DNA of 64,000 bases from Lewinella sp. IMCC34183 (GTDB lineage: Bacteria > Bacteroidota > Bacteroidia > Chitinophagales > Saprospiraceae), in the NCBI RefSeq assembly GCF_003390915.1, contig NZ_QMEM01000004.1, positions 372,001-436,000 of the forward strand. Reading direction: 5' to 3'. Positions 18,727 through 27,980 of this stretch are shown in pieces; the first letter of the stretch is position 1, and every line of letters begins with the position of its first letter. Made by a program: the position numbers and the translations under genes. Under the pieces are notes generated by a model that worked only from the letters and a program-made list of their open reading frames with translations, did no database searches and was not told the DNA's origin.

Positions 18727-19752
18727 TTAGTGGCCGGAAATAGCCCGTAAGGTGACGCTGAGCGTGGAAGATGGGTGGGCGGCGCCGGGCACCTGTAGCG
18801 TTAGTATAACCGGTAGGTCCGGCAGCCCCGACAGCACGTAGGGCAGTTCGCCCCCGAACGGGCCACGGTCGGTACCGTCGTGGGCATTGCCCGTGGCGGC
18901 GGTTGCGTCTTGCTGTAAGCGGTACTGACCATCGGTACTGTTGCCGGACTCACCGACGAAAATTTCCGGAGGCGTTGATGTGTTGTTGTAGTGGTCGTCG
19001 CCAATCTGGCCGGTTGCAGCTGTATTATGGGATGTATTACCAACCCCTACTGTAGAAACTTTAATATCCTCACTCCTTGTACTCGCTAGAATATTAGAAC
19101 GAAATTCGCCCACGAAATTTGTTATATGTACATCAGCACCTAAGAACAAATTATGGTTTACTACTCCGGATGACATATCGTGGACCCGAAAGCTATTTAC
19201 AATATTATTGGTAAAAATTAAATTATTAGCCACCGCTCCAAAAGCATTTGCAAATCTCAGCGCATAACTGGCGATCGAAAAGTTTTGTACGATAGTTATA
19301 GCGTTGACATTTCCAATATATATGTCGCGGCTGAGGAAGCATTTTGCTATCAAAACATTATTAGCGCTTACAATAATACTGGTATTGTCTTCCTCAGTAA
19401 AGCTTAGACCGATAATCTCGGTACCTACGCCACCAGCGCTTGGATCATTATTCTCTCCTGGTTTGATAAAGAACTGACCGACGATTGCACTCAGGCTTGC
19501 GGGGGCTTTGGCGTTTTCACCCAGAAAATATCCAGGCCCGATAATCGTCAGCTGTTTCGTAATAGTTAATCTACCATACCCGATGCTAGAGCCCTCAACC
19601 ATTAGCGTGTCCCCCGCCTCCGCCGCCGCATGGGCCGTAGTAAGGTCGGTATATTCGGCAGTACTATTTACCGAGTTGTTTACCCGCAATACACGGGCAA
19701 ATAGCTGCTGGGTGCTGGCCAATAATACTAAGCCTAACCATAAGTGTTTCAT
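18727..19752 (-). CDS. Secreted parallel beta-helix protein with AT-rich core
   Basis: The 341-residue product starts at MKHLWLGLVLLAS, a signal peptide; the frame upstream lacks one. The body (ADTLMVEG-type opening, then repeated NN and V-I-A-x-N-x-F patterns) resembles right-handed parallel beta-helix/pectate-lyase-like or polymorphic-outer-membrane-protein folds. No catalytic residues could be assigned and no T9SS sorting domain is seen at its end. The coding DNA between about 19030 and 19500 is visibly richer in A and T than both flanks, which suggests transfer or a replaced segment. Confidence 0.65.
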   Translation of the reverse strand: MKHLWLGLVLLASTQQLFARVLRVNNSVNSTAEYTDLTTAHAAAEAGDTLMVEGSSIGYGRLTITKQLTIIGPGYFLGENAKAPASLSAIVGQFFIKPGENNDPSAGGVGTEIIGLSFTEEDNTSIIVSANNVLIAKCFLSRDIYIGNVNAITIVQNFSIASYALRFANAFGAVANNLIFTNNIVNSFRVHDMSSGVVNHNLFLGADVHITNFVGEFRSNILASTRSEDIKVSTVGVGNTSHNTAATGQIGDDHYNNTSTPPEIFVGESGNSTDGQYRLQQDATAATGNAHDGTDRGPFGGELPYVLSGLPDLPVILTLQVPGAAHPSSTLSVTLRAISGH

Positions 19753-20285
19753 AGTGTGATCCGTTGTGAATAGAGAATAAACTACCTTCCCGGCCGGGTC
19801 TGGGGGACCACCGCGAAGCAAAGGTTTAGGATAGGATACTAAAGGGTATCGCCCGGACTGGCAGATAAATAAATCGGGATGTGTATATTCCGGTGTTCCG
19901 ACGGCCTAATTGTAATGTACCGGAATATATCGGATTCATCAAGTTTAAACTTGCATATAAATTTTCTAGTAGCGTCAGCAGGGACCGGTAGCCGTTGGTC
20001 AGCACAGACTGAAAAGCGCCCTGCTTATCCTTCCGGCGATAGTAGTAAAGAAACCCACAAGAGAAGAGGACCAGGGATCTTTTGCCTGGTACCTGTTGTT
20101 CGGAATTCTTCGGTGGTGGTGGGGTAGCGCAGGATGCGCTGGCGTCCGAATTCAGCTGACGGTTGGCAGGGTCGGGTTAATACTACCGTAATACACGGGC
20201 GGGCAACTTAACGCAAACGTAACGGGCTAACTTTTTCAGTGCGCTACGGTAGCAAATAGCTTTGCGGCCAGCTAACTCACAGTAT
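19753..20285. other. 533-bp divergent intergenic region, AT-rich on the left
   Basis: This spacer lies between the beta-helix gene (minus) and susC (plus). It contains the susC promoter at its right end. A short 82-codon frame at 19879-20127 shows no protein-like features. No riboswitch or repeat family was recognised. Confidence 0.5.
20257..20264 (+). promoter_or_regulatory. Promoter -7 box TAGCTTTG for the susCD operon
   Basis: TAGCTTTG is a perfect match to the Bacteroidota TAnnTTTG element, 21 nt before the susC ATG. Transcription should begin a few bases downstream, leaving a short leader. Confidence 0.7.
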
Positions 20286-23243
20286 ATGAAATTACCGCTT
20301 TGCCTGCTCTGCGCGTTTTTAATCAGCGCCTATGGATACGGCCAATCCGAATACATTTCCGGTTCGGTCCGGGATATTGATAACCAGCCCCTGACCGGCG
20401 TCACGGTAATGGTCGGAAACTCCGGCTCCGGAACCGTAACCGACATTGATGGCCGTTTTGAAGTCTCCGCCGCCGTGGGCGATACCCTTCGCCTAAGTTA
20501 TATAGGCATGCAGCCCCGCGAAATCATCGTACGCAACGAAGAGGAACTGTCAATCGTGCTGCAGGACAACGCCACCCAACTGAATGAGGTCGTGGTAGTG
20601 GGTTATGGTACTACGAAACGTTCCGACGTCACCGGCTCCATTGCTTCCGTCAGCGACAAAGACTTTAACAAGGGCGTCGTAGTCAATCCCGGGCAACTGC
20701 TCCAGGGCAAGGTCGCCGGCGTTAACGTTACCGCAGCCAGCGGAGAACCGGGAGCGGCCCAGGATATCGTCATCCGGGGGGTAGGCAGTCTGCGCTCCGG
20801 CACGACTCCCCTCTTCGTAGTCGACGGCTTCGCGCTGGACAACTCCGGTAACGGCGTACCCACCAACCCGCTCAACTTCATCAACCCCGCGGACATCGAA
20901 AGCATCGACGTGCTGAAGGATGCCTCCGCCGCGGCCATCTACGGGGCACGTGCGGCCAATGGGGTAATCGTGATCACTACGAAGAAGGGCCGGGCGGGGC
21001 AATCGCAGATCAACGTTTCGGCTTCCACCGCCGTGGGTTCGCTGGCCCGCGAGATCGACGTTTTTTCGGCCAACGAATTTCGTGCGCAGATCAATGCCAT
21101 CAACGGGGTACTGAACGACGGCGGGGCAACTACCAACTGGCAGGACGAACTGACCCGTACAGCCAACACCCACCGGGTCAATCTTTCCCTGAGCGGGGGG
21201 GCGGGCAGCGGGTCGTACTTCGCTTCCTTTTCCGCCGACGACCAGGAGGGCATCCTGCGGAACAACGACCTGCAACGGTACGCCGGCCGGCTCAATCTTA
21301 CCCAACGCGGGCTGAACGACCGGCTCAGCGTAGCCCTGAATCTATCCGCCACCCGCTTTGAGAATAACCGTGCCAACAGCAACTCGGTAGTGACGGACAT
21401 GCTGCAGCTCAACCCGACCTTCCCGGCCACCGCCGGCGACGCGCTTCCGGAACTCGTGGGAGACAACATCAACCCCCTGGTACGGGAGCGCATCTTCGAC
21501 GACATCGCCCTTAACAACCGCTTCCTGGCCAACATTTCCCCGTCCCTGGAAATCGTGGAGGGCCTGACGTATCGCCTCAGCGTGGGGGTCGATTACTCGA
21601 CGACCAACCGGGACGTGCAGTACCTGCCCTTCCCCAGCATTACGGACTTCGAGCTGGGAAGCCTGAATACCTATACCACCTCCAACACTAATACCCAAGC
21701 GGAAAATACGCTGACCTACGAATGGGACCGGGGTGCACACGACCTGACCCTCCTGGCCGGCCATACCTACCAGCAGATCGAGGTAAACCAAAAGGCCTTC
21801 TTTACCGAAGGCTTCCCCAACAACGGCGTAGAGCCCCGCTTCCAAGTAGGGGCAGCCAGCGAACCAACGCGGCAGTCGGCCTTCGCCACGATCAACGAAC
21901 TACAGTCCTTCTTCGGCCGTGTGAATTACGGCTTTGACGACCGCTACCTGGTCACGGTAACCATGCGCGCCGACGGCTCGTCCAAGTTCGGCACCAATAA
22001 TAAATACGGCTACTTCCCCTCCGTAGCCCTGGGCTGGAACATAACCAACGAAGATTTCCTACCCGCCGGGGACGTACTTACTTACCTCAAGCTCCGTGGT
22101 AGCTGGGGAAAGACCGGCAACCAGGAAATACCGGCCAAGATCACCCAGGCCAGCTTCACCGAAAGCAATACCGGCAATAATACCTATCCGCTTGACCCGG
22201 GCGCTACGACGCTGAGCGAGTACCCCTACGGGACGATCTACACCCGCCTGGCCAACCCCGACATCCAGTGGGAGGTATCGACCCAAACGAACGTCGGACT
22301 GGACTTTGCGCTATTCAACTATCGCCTGACCGGTAACCTGGATGCCTTTAATAAGGTGTCGGAGAACATCCTGTTAGAGGTTGCCCCCGTCGATCCGATT
22401 CAGCCCACCGACCGCTACTGGACCAATATCCCCAATATGGAGATCCGTAACACGGGGGTGGAACTCGCGCTGAACTACCGCAGCAACGAAAGTCGCGACT
22501 TCATCTACGGCATCGGTGGCAACGTTTCCTACACTACCAACAAGGTGACCGACTCCCCTTACAGCATACTGACCACCGGGTCGGTGATCGGAGCGGGGCA
22601 GACCGGCGCCACCGTCAACGGTGTCCTGAACGGGGAGCCGATCGGTACCTTCTTCTTGCAAGACTTTCTGGGCATCGGCGAGGACGGACTGAACCTGTTC
22701 GCCGACCGCAACGGCGACGGCGAGATCCTGGACAACGACCGCTTCGCCGCAGGTACCGCGCTGCCGAAGTACATCTATGCCCTGAACGCCGACATCGCCT
22801 GGCGGAACTTCGACCTGGGCGTCAATTTCAACGGGGTGGCCGGCAACCGGATCTTCAACCACGTAGCCCTTTCCATCTTTAGCAAAGGCAACTTGGCCAA
22901 TTCGCTCAACACCACTGACCTGGCGGTACAGTACCCCGACGAGGACGTGTCCAACTCAAATCGCGTTTCCACCCGCTACCTGGAGGACGGTGGTTTTCTT
23001 CGGCTGAACAACGCTACCCTGGGCTACACCTTCGACCTGGAACGGCTGGGTATCGGGCAGGCCGTCCAGAACATCCGCCTGTCCGTGACCGGCCAGAACC
23101 TGCTCCTCTTTACCGACTACTCCGGCTTCGACCCCGAGATCAATACCGGCAGCTCAGTCGGTGACATCCAGACCTTCGGAATCGACTACTTCAGCTACCC
23201 GCGGGCCCGTACGGTCCTCTTCTCCCTGGACGTCACTTTCTAA
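20286..23243 (+). CDS. susC: SusC/RagA-family TonB-linked outer membrane transporter
   Basis: The 985-residue protein has a signal peptide (ending GYGQ) and a carboxypeptidase-regulatory-like domain (GSVRDIDNQPLTGVTVMV, about 25-105). The plug follows (NEVVVVGYGTTKRSDVTGS, then FVVDGF and LKDASAAAIYGARAANGVI, the SusC signature), and then a 22-strand barrel to the C-terminus. It imports a bound substrate through the outer membrane using TonB energy, with the SusD lipoprotein as lid. The start is the ATG after the promoter; the upstream TTG would remove the signal peptide's N-region. The phosphatases downstream suggest a phosphorylated substrate rather than a polysaccharide; this is inference. 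Confidence 0.93.
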   Translation: MKLPLCLLCAFLISAYGYGQSEYISGSVRDIDNQPLTGVTVMVGNSGSGTVTDIDGRFEVSAAVGDTLRLSYIGMQPREIIVRNEEELSIVLQDNATQLNEVVVVGYGTTKRSDVTGSIASVSDKDFNKGVVVNPGQLLQGKVAGVNVTAASGEPGAAQDIVIRGVGSLRSGTTPLFVVDGFALDNSGNGVPTNPLNFINPADIESIDVLKDASAAAIYGARAANGVIVITTKKGRAGQSQINVSASTAVGSLAREIDVFSANEFRAQINAINGVLNDGGATTNWQDELTRTANTHRVNLSLSGGAGSGSYFASFSADDQEGILRNNDLQRYAGRLNLTQRGLNDRLSVALNLSATRFENNRANSNSVVTDMLQLNPTFPATAGDALPELVGDNINPLVRERIFDDIALNNRFLANISPSLEIVEGLTYRLSVGVDYSTTNRDVQYLPFPSITDFELGSLNTYTTSNTNTQAENTLTYEWDRGAHDLTLLAGHTYQQIEVNQKAFFTEGFPNNGVEPRFQVGAASEPTRQSAFATINELQSFFGRVNYGFDDRYLVTVTMRADGSSKFGTNNKYGYFPSVALGWNITNEDFLPAGDVLTYLKLRGSWGKTGNQEIPAKITQASFTESNTGNNTYPLDPGATTLSEYPYGTIYTRLANPDIQWEVSTQTNVGLDFALFNYRLTGNLDAFNKVSENILLEVAPVDPIQPTDRYWTNIPNMEIRNTGVELALNYRSNESRDFIYGIGGNVSYTTNKVTDSPYSILTTGSVIGAGQTGATVNGVLNGEPIGTFFLQDFLGIGEDGLNLFADRNGDGEILDNDRFAAGTALPKYIYALNADIAWRNFDLGVNFNGVAGNRIFNHVALSIFSKGNLANSLNTTDLAVQYPDEDVSNSNRVSTRYLEDGGFLRLNNATLGYTFDLERLGIGQAVQNIRLSVTGQNLLLFTDYSGFDPEINTGSSVGDIQTFGIDYFSYPRARTVLFSLDVTF

Positions 23244-23263
23244 CCCCCCAGCAAAATAACCCA

Positions 23264-25012
23264 ATGAAAAACTTACTTCGCCCCACCCTCCTGGTCGGTT
23301 CAGTGACTATCCTGAGTGCCTGTACCGACCTGCAGGAAGTCGTTTTGGACGAATCATTCACGGGCAGCGGCCTATCGGAAACCATCAGCGGGGCCATTGC
23401 ACCGGCCTACGGGCAGGTATCCTGGACTTGGCGCCACACCAACTACTACGGCCTGCAGCTCCTCGCCTCCGACGAAGCTATTCTTCCCCACCGCGGCGGC
23501 ACCGACTGGTTCGACGGCGGCAAGTTCCTGGCAGCCCATACGCACAGTATCACGCCGACCAACGACTTGGTCACCACTTCCTGGAACGAACTGACCCGCA
23601 ACATTTCCCGGACCCTCACAGCCCTGGAAACCCTGCGCCCCCTGGCCGATAACGGCAATCAAGAAGCCCAGGCCGCCCTGTATGAGATGGTTGCCCTGCG
23701 CGGATACCTGAATATGCTGATGCTCGACAGCTGGGGCGTCGTATTCCGGAAGGAGAATTCCTTCGAAACGTCGGAAATTCTACGTGGACAGGCCGCGATT
23801 GATTACATCGAAAGTGAATTCACCTCGGTAGTCGACGTCATCAATACCGACCGGGGGGCAGGCCGCATGACGCAAACGGCCGTCTGGGGCTTCCTGGCCC
23901 GCCTCCACCTAAACGCGGCCGTATACCGCGACCCCTACGGGACGCCTAACTTCACGCAGGACGATATGGACCGGGTCATCGAATATACCGGTAAAGTGAT
24001 CGACTCCGGACTGTACGAACTGAGCCCGGAATACTTCGCGCTCTTCGACGACACCAACTCCGGTAACCGCGAGTTGATCTTCGCCCTGGACCAGCGGGGC
24101 GTACTGGAGGAGGAACACAGCCGGTGGACGTACTGGTCGCTGGCGGGCTCGATGTGGGGACGCCCGGAATTTCCCAGTTCCGACGGCACCGACGGACCGG
24201 CCATCACTCCCGACTTTTACCGTTCCTGGACGGAGGCGTACGACGTCGATCCGGCCGAGGCGGATAACCGCTTCTATATGCAAAACCAGCAAGTACCGGA
24301 AGAGCTGCGCGACCTGACGGGGGTGACGCCGGCCAATGACGAAGAACACTACTACTGCACCACCGCCGAGGAGTACGAATTCAATCGGGGCATCATCCGG
24401 GGCGTCATCTGGGGGCCGCGGAAGGATGAGAACGGCGCGTTCCTGCGCTGCGACGACGATCCCAACGTTTACCGTATCTACCCCGTCATTCAGATCAAGG
24501 GCAACGGTCCCGACCGGGACGTGGACTACGTCAATCACGAACTGCAGATCGACTTCACCAACGAGGGTCGCCTCCATTCCAAGGGCTACCGCGTGTCCAA
24601 GTATGCCTTCAGTCGTACGTCCCCGAACGCGAATAACTACAGCAGCATCGACATCGTACTGATGCGTCTCGCGGAGATGTACCTGATGCGGGCCGAGGCA
24701 AGACTGCGCACCGTAGACGAAGCCGGTGCCCTGGCCGACGTGAACACGGTCCGCACGTCGCGCACGGCGCGCGAGCCCGTTCCGGCGGCGCTGGAAAGCA
24801 TAGACCTGGACATCCTATTCCGGGAGCTGGGCTTTGAATTCTACTGGGAAGGCCTGCGTCGGACCAACCAGATACGCTTCGGCAAGTACGAGGACAGCTG
24901 GACGGAGAAAACCGACAGCGATCCTCAGAACCGCCTGTTCCCGATTCCGCAATCGGCCATCGACGGGGCCTCCAACACCCCGGGCTATCTGCAGCAAAAC
25001 GTAGGCTACTAG
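23264..25012 (+). CDS. susD: SusD/RagB-family substrate-binding lipoprotein
   Basis: The 582-residue lipoprotein has its lipobox Cys at residue 20 (ILSAC). The N-terminal SusD-like TPR region includes LMLDSWGVVFRKE, and the RagB C-terminal domain includes LMRLAEMYLMRAEARLRT and ELGFEFYWEGLRRTNQIRF, all typical. It sits 20 bp after susC and forms the surface lid of the SusC transporter. No SusE-like or enzyme gene intervenes before the terminator. Confidence 0.93.
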   Translation: MKNLLRPTLLVGSVTILSACTDLQEVVLDESFTGSGLSETISGAIAPAYGQVSWTWRHTNYYGLQLLASDEAILPHRGGTDWFDGGKFLAAHTHSITPTNDLVTTSWNELTRNISRTLTALETLRPLADNGNQEAQAALYEMVALRGYLNMLMLDSWGVVFRKENSFETSEILRGQAAIDYIESEFTSVVDVINTDRGAGRMTQTAVWGFLARLHLNAAVYRDPYGTPNFTQDDMDRVIEYTGKVIDSGLYELSPEYFALFDDTNSGNRELIFALDQRGVLEEEHSRWTYWSLAGSMWGRPEFPSSDGTDGPAITPDFYRSWTEAYDVDPAEADNRFYMQNQQVPEELRDLTGVTPANDEEHYYCTTAEEYEFNRGIIRGVIWGPRKDENGAFLRCDDDPNVYRIYPVIQIKGNGPDRDVDYVNHELQIDFTNEGRLHSKGYRVSKYAFSRTSPNANNYSSIDIVLMRLAEMYLMRAEARLRTVDEAGALADVNTVRTSRTAREPVPAALESIDLDILFRELGFEFYWEGLRRTNQIRFGKYEDSWTEKTDSDPQNRLFPIPQSAIDGASNTPGYLQQNVGY

Positions 25013-25031
25013 CACCTTCATTCTTCATCGG

Positions 25032-25067
25032 GGCCGGCGGGGACAGGGTTTCCCGTCGGCCGTTTTT
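25032..25067 (+). terminator. Terminator after susD
   Basis: GGCCGGCGGGGA (25032-25043) pairs with TTCCCGTCGGCC (25050-25061, one G-U) and is followed by GTTTTT. It separates susCD from the phosphatase genes, so read-through or a separate promoter is needed for those. Confidence 0.8.
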
Positions 25068-25083
25068 ATCAAGCCACCTCCGT

Positions 25084-26181
25084 ATGCGCTACCTCTTCTT
25101 TCCGCTGACCCTTCTTTTGTGCTTCACCCTGAACGTGCCGGCCTTCGCCCAGCAACCGCCCAACGTGATCTTACTTATCGGTGACGGTATGGGCGTTCCA
25201 CAGGTATCCTCGGCGTTCTATTTCGGGGAGGGGACGCCCCATTTTCAGCGTTTTACCAAGATTGGCCTGGTCAAGACCAACAGCGTGAGCAATAAGGTGA
25301 CCGATTCCGCCGCGGCGGCTACGGCGATAGCCACCGGCGTACGGTCGTATAACCGGGCGATCTCTGTCTCTCCCGATACCGTAGCCGTACCCACCATCCT
25401 GGAGCAATTGCGGGAGGAGTACGGGTACCGGACCGGGCTGGTCAGCCTGACCTCGATCACCCACGCCACCCCGGCCTGCTTTTACGCCCACGTGGCCGAC
25501 CGCGACCAGCACGAGGACATCGCCGCCCACCTGGTCGGTAGCGGCGTGGACTTCTTCGCGGGCGGGGGCCTGGACTACTTCAGGCGACGTAGCGACGGCC
25601 GCGACCTATACCGGGAACTCGCCGCGCAGGGCTACCGCCTCGATAGCCTGCAGCTTTCCGCCGCCGACCCCGATCGGAAGAACGGCTACCTGTTAGCCCC
25701 GGAATCCCTGCCGTCCAAAGTCGAGGGGCGAGGCGACTTCCTGCCCGACGCGGCCCGGATGGGACTGGATTACCTCTCGCACCAGGAAGCGCCCTTCTTC
25801 TTCATGGTGGAAGGATCGTACATCGACTGGGCCGGACACGCGGAGAACGATACCATGCTGATCCGGGAGGTAGCGGACTTCGATAAGACGCTCGGGATAC
25901 TTCTGGATTACGTAGAGGAGCACCCCAATACCCTGCTGATTGTCACGGCCGACCACGAGACCGGGGGGGTGAGCCTGGCGAAAAGCTACCATTCGCAGGT
26001 GGTGTTCGGGCAGCGGAAGGAAATCCCCGACGAGGTAGCGGTTAGCTTCAATTCCAACCAGCACAGTGCCGAACTCGTGCCGATCTTCGCCAAAGGCGCG
26101 GGCGAAGACCACTTCCCGGGGATCTACCAGAACAACGAAATTTTCACGCGCCTGCTCCGGGCCGTTCGAACGGAACAGTAA
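25084..26181 (+). CDS. Alkaline phosphatase (PhoA superfamily), secreted
   Basis: The 365-residue product has a signal peptide ending AFAQ. The metal-binding LIGDGMG is at about 31-37, and the nucleophile serine lies in TDSAAAATA (Ser75). The histidine motif ADHETGG is near residue 289. It hydrolyses phosphomonoesters, releasing phosphate in the periplasm or at the surface. It is shorter than E. coli PhoA, as usual for the Bacteroidota members. The next gene begins 18 bp later. Confidence 0.9.
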   Translation: MRYLFFPLTLLLCFTLNVPAFAQQPPNVILLIGDGMGVPQVSSAFYFGEGTPHFQRFTKIGLVKTNSVSNKVTDSAAAATAIATGVRSYNRAISVSPDTVAVPTILEQLREEYGYRTGLVSLTSITHATPACFYAHVADRDQHEDIAAHLVGSGVDFFAGGGLDYFRRRSDGRDLYRELAAQGYRLDSLQLSAADPDRKNGYLLAPESLPSKVEGRGDFLPDAARMGLDYLSHQEAPFFFMVEGSYIDWAGHAENDTMLIREVADFDKTLGILLDYVEEHPNTLLIVTADHETGGVSLAKSYHSQVVFGQRKEIPDEVAVSFNSNQHSAELVPIFAKGAGEDHFPGIYQNNEIFTRLLRAVRTEQ

Positions 26182-26199
26182 TTCTAGGTCACTAAAGTA

Positions 26200-27972
26200 A
26201 TGCCCGTGTCCCTCCGCCATCACCTCCTTTTCTTTTTGCTCCCGGCCCTCTGCGTGTCCCTGCCCGCCCAGGAAACTTACCGGGTACACTCCCACAACGA
26301 CTACCTGCGGGAAGTTCCCTTCTGGCAGGCCTACAGTGCCGGCGCGGCATCCATCGAGGTAGACCTGGTACTCCGGAACGACACGCTGTACACGGCCCAC
26401 GGCCACGACGATATCACCCCGGGCAAGACCTTCGCCGGCGAGTACCTGGAGACCCTGGACGGGCTGGCGACGAAGGGTACCCTGCGCCCCGTTCAACTGC
26501 TCGTGGACCTGAAGACCGACGCGTATTCCACGCTGGATAAGGTGGTGGCCGAAATTGCGGCCTATCCTACCCTGACGGACAATGATGCCGTGACCTTTGC
26601 CATCTCCGGCAACCGGCCACGCCCCGACGATTACGACAATTATCCCCCTTTCATCCGGTTTGACCACCAGCGGCTGGACGACCTGGACCGGGTGAACCTG
26701 GACCGGGTGGCCCTGATCAGCCAATCCTTCACGCCCTACTCCGTCTGGAACGGCTACGGCCGGATGACGGCGGCGGACCAGGCGCGGGTGGATTCCGTCC
26801 TGCAACGCGCCGCCGCTACCGGTAAACCCTTCCGGTTCTGGGCGACACCGGACACGAAAACGGCCTGGGCCCGGCTGGCGAAGCTGGGGGTAGGGTACAT
26901 CAATACCGATAAACCCGCCACTGCCCGCGCTTTCCTGGACCGGCTTGACACAAACACCTATACAGCAGATTCCGCCACGACCGTCTACGCGCCCGCCTAC
27001 CGGATTGATCCCGCGGGCCGGCCCCGCAACGTCATCCTGCTGATCGGCGACGGGAACGGTCTGGCGCAACTCTCAGCGGCGCGGCTGGCCAACGGGGGCC
27101 AACTGACAATTACCAACCTGCGCGACGTGGGCCTTATGAATACGGCGTCGGCCGACGATCCGGTCACCGACTCCGCCGCGGCGGGTACGGCCATGGCTAC
27201 CGGCCGCAAAACCAACAACCGCGCCATCGGCGTGGACACGGCGGGGCGTCCCCTCCCCACCCTGATCGAAATTCTGGCCGAGCGCGACTTCCGCACCGGC
27301 ATCGTCACTACCGATGCCATCTACGGGGCTACGCCGTCCGCCTTCTACGCGCACACGCCCGAGCGGGACGACACCGATGGCATCGTCGACGATCTGGTGG
27401 GTAGCGGCTTGTCCTTCTTCGTGGCCGGCGGAAAGTCGCGGGACCAAATGATCGATGCCCGATTTACCACCACTCAACTTGAGGAATTTCGTGACCTCAC
27501 CACGCCACGGGCCGTGTATCACGGGGCGGAAAAGATGCCGACGATCCTGGCCGGGCGAGGCGACTTCCTCCCGCGCGGCGTTGGCCACGTCCTCTCCGTA
27601 CTGGAAGACGACGAACGGCCCTTCTTCCTGCTCGTGGAGGGTGCTCAGATCGATAACGGGGGCCACGCTAACGACATCACCACCGTCGTCACCGAGATGC
27701 TCGACTTCGATCGCGCGGTGGCCACGGCGCTACGCTTCGCGGACCGCGACGGCGAAACGCTGGTGATCGTCACCGCCGACCACGAAACCGGTGGACTGGG
27801 CGTGGCGGGCGGCGACCACGATGGTACCGTGCGGGCGGAATTTCTCAGCGTGGACCATTCCGGTATTCTCGTTCCCGTATTTGCCTACGGCCCGGGCGCC
27901 GGAGCCTTCCGGGGCGTTTTTGAAAATACGGAGATTCACGCCAAGATCCTGGCGGCCCTGTCCCGCCCCTGA
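26200..27972 (+). CDS. Fusion of GDPD/PI-PLC-like domain and alkaline phosphatase
   Basis: The 590-residue product has a signal peptide and then two enzymes. Residues ~28-265 form a phosphodiesterase-type TIM barrel: HSHNDY at 30-35, acidic metal ligands in SIEVDLVLRND (Glu53, Asp55) and HGHDD near 67. From about residue 277 comes a complete alkaline phosphatase domain with LIGDGNG, TDSAAAGTA (Ser near 325) and ADHETGG. The order suggests two-step breakdown: diester to monoester, then to free phosphate. It directly follows another alkaline phosphatase and a SusCD pair. Confidence 0.85.
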   Translation: MPVSLRHHLLFFLLPALCVSLPAQETYRVHSHNDYLREVPFWQAYSAGAASIEVDLVLRNDTLYTAHGHDDITPGKTFAGEYLETLDGLATKGTLRPVQLLVDLKTDAYSTLDKVVAEIAAYPTLTDNDAVTFAISGNRPRPDDYDNYPPFIRFDHQRLDDLDRVNLDRVALISQSFTPYSVWNGYGRMTAADQARVDSVLQRAAATGKPFRFWATPDTKTAWARLAKLGVGYINTDKPATARAFLDRLDTNTYTADSATTVYAPAYRIDPAGRPRNVILLIGDGNGLAQLSAARLANGGQLTITNLRDVGLMNTASADDPVTDSAAAGTAMATGRKTNNRAIGVDTAGRPLPTLIEILAERDFRTGIVTTDAIYGATPSAFYAHTPERDDTDGIVDDLVGSGLSFFVAGGKSRDQMIDARFTTTQLEEFRDLTTPRAVYHGAEKMPTILAGRGDFLPRGVGHVLSVLEDDERPFFLLVEGAQIDNGGHANDITTVVTEMLDFDRAVATALRFADRDGETLVIVTADHETGGLGVAGGDHDGTVRAEFLSVDHSGILVPVFAYGPGAGAFRGVFENTEIHAKILAALSRP

Positions 27973-27980
27973 GAGAGGTA

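Noticed and set aside
19879-20127. 82-codon frame in the susC upstream region
   Set aside because: It has no promoter, no domain and no signal peptide, and its codon use is unlike the neighbours.
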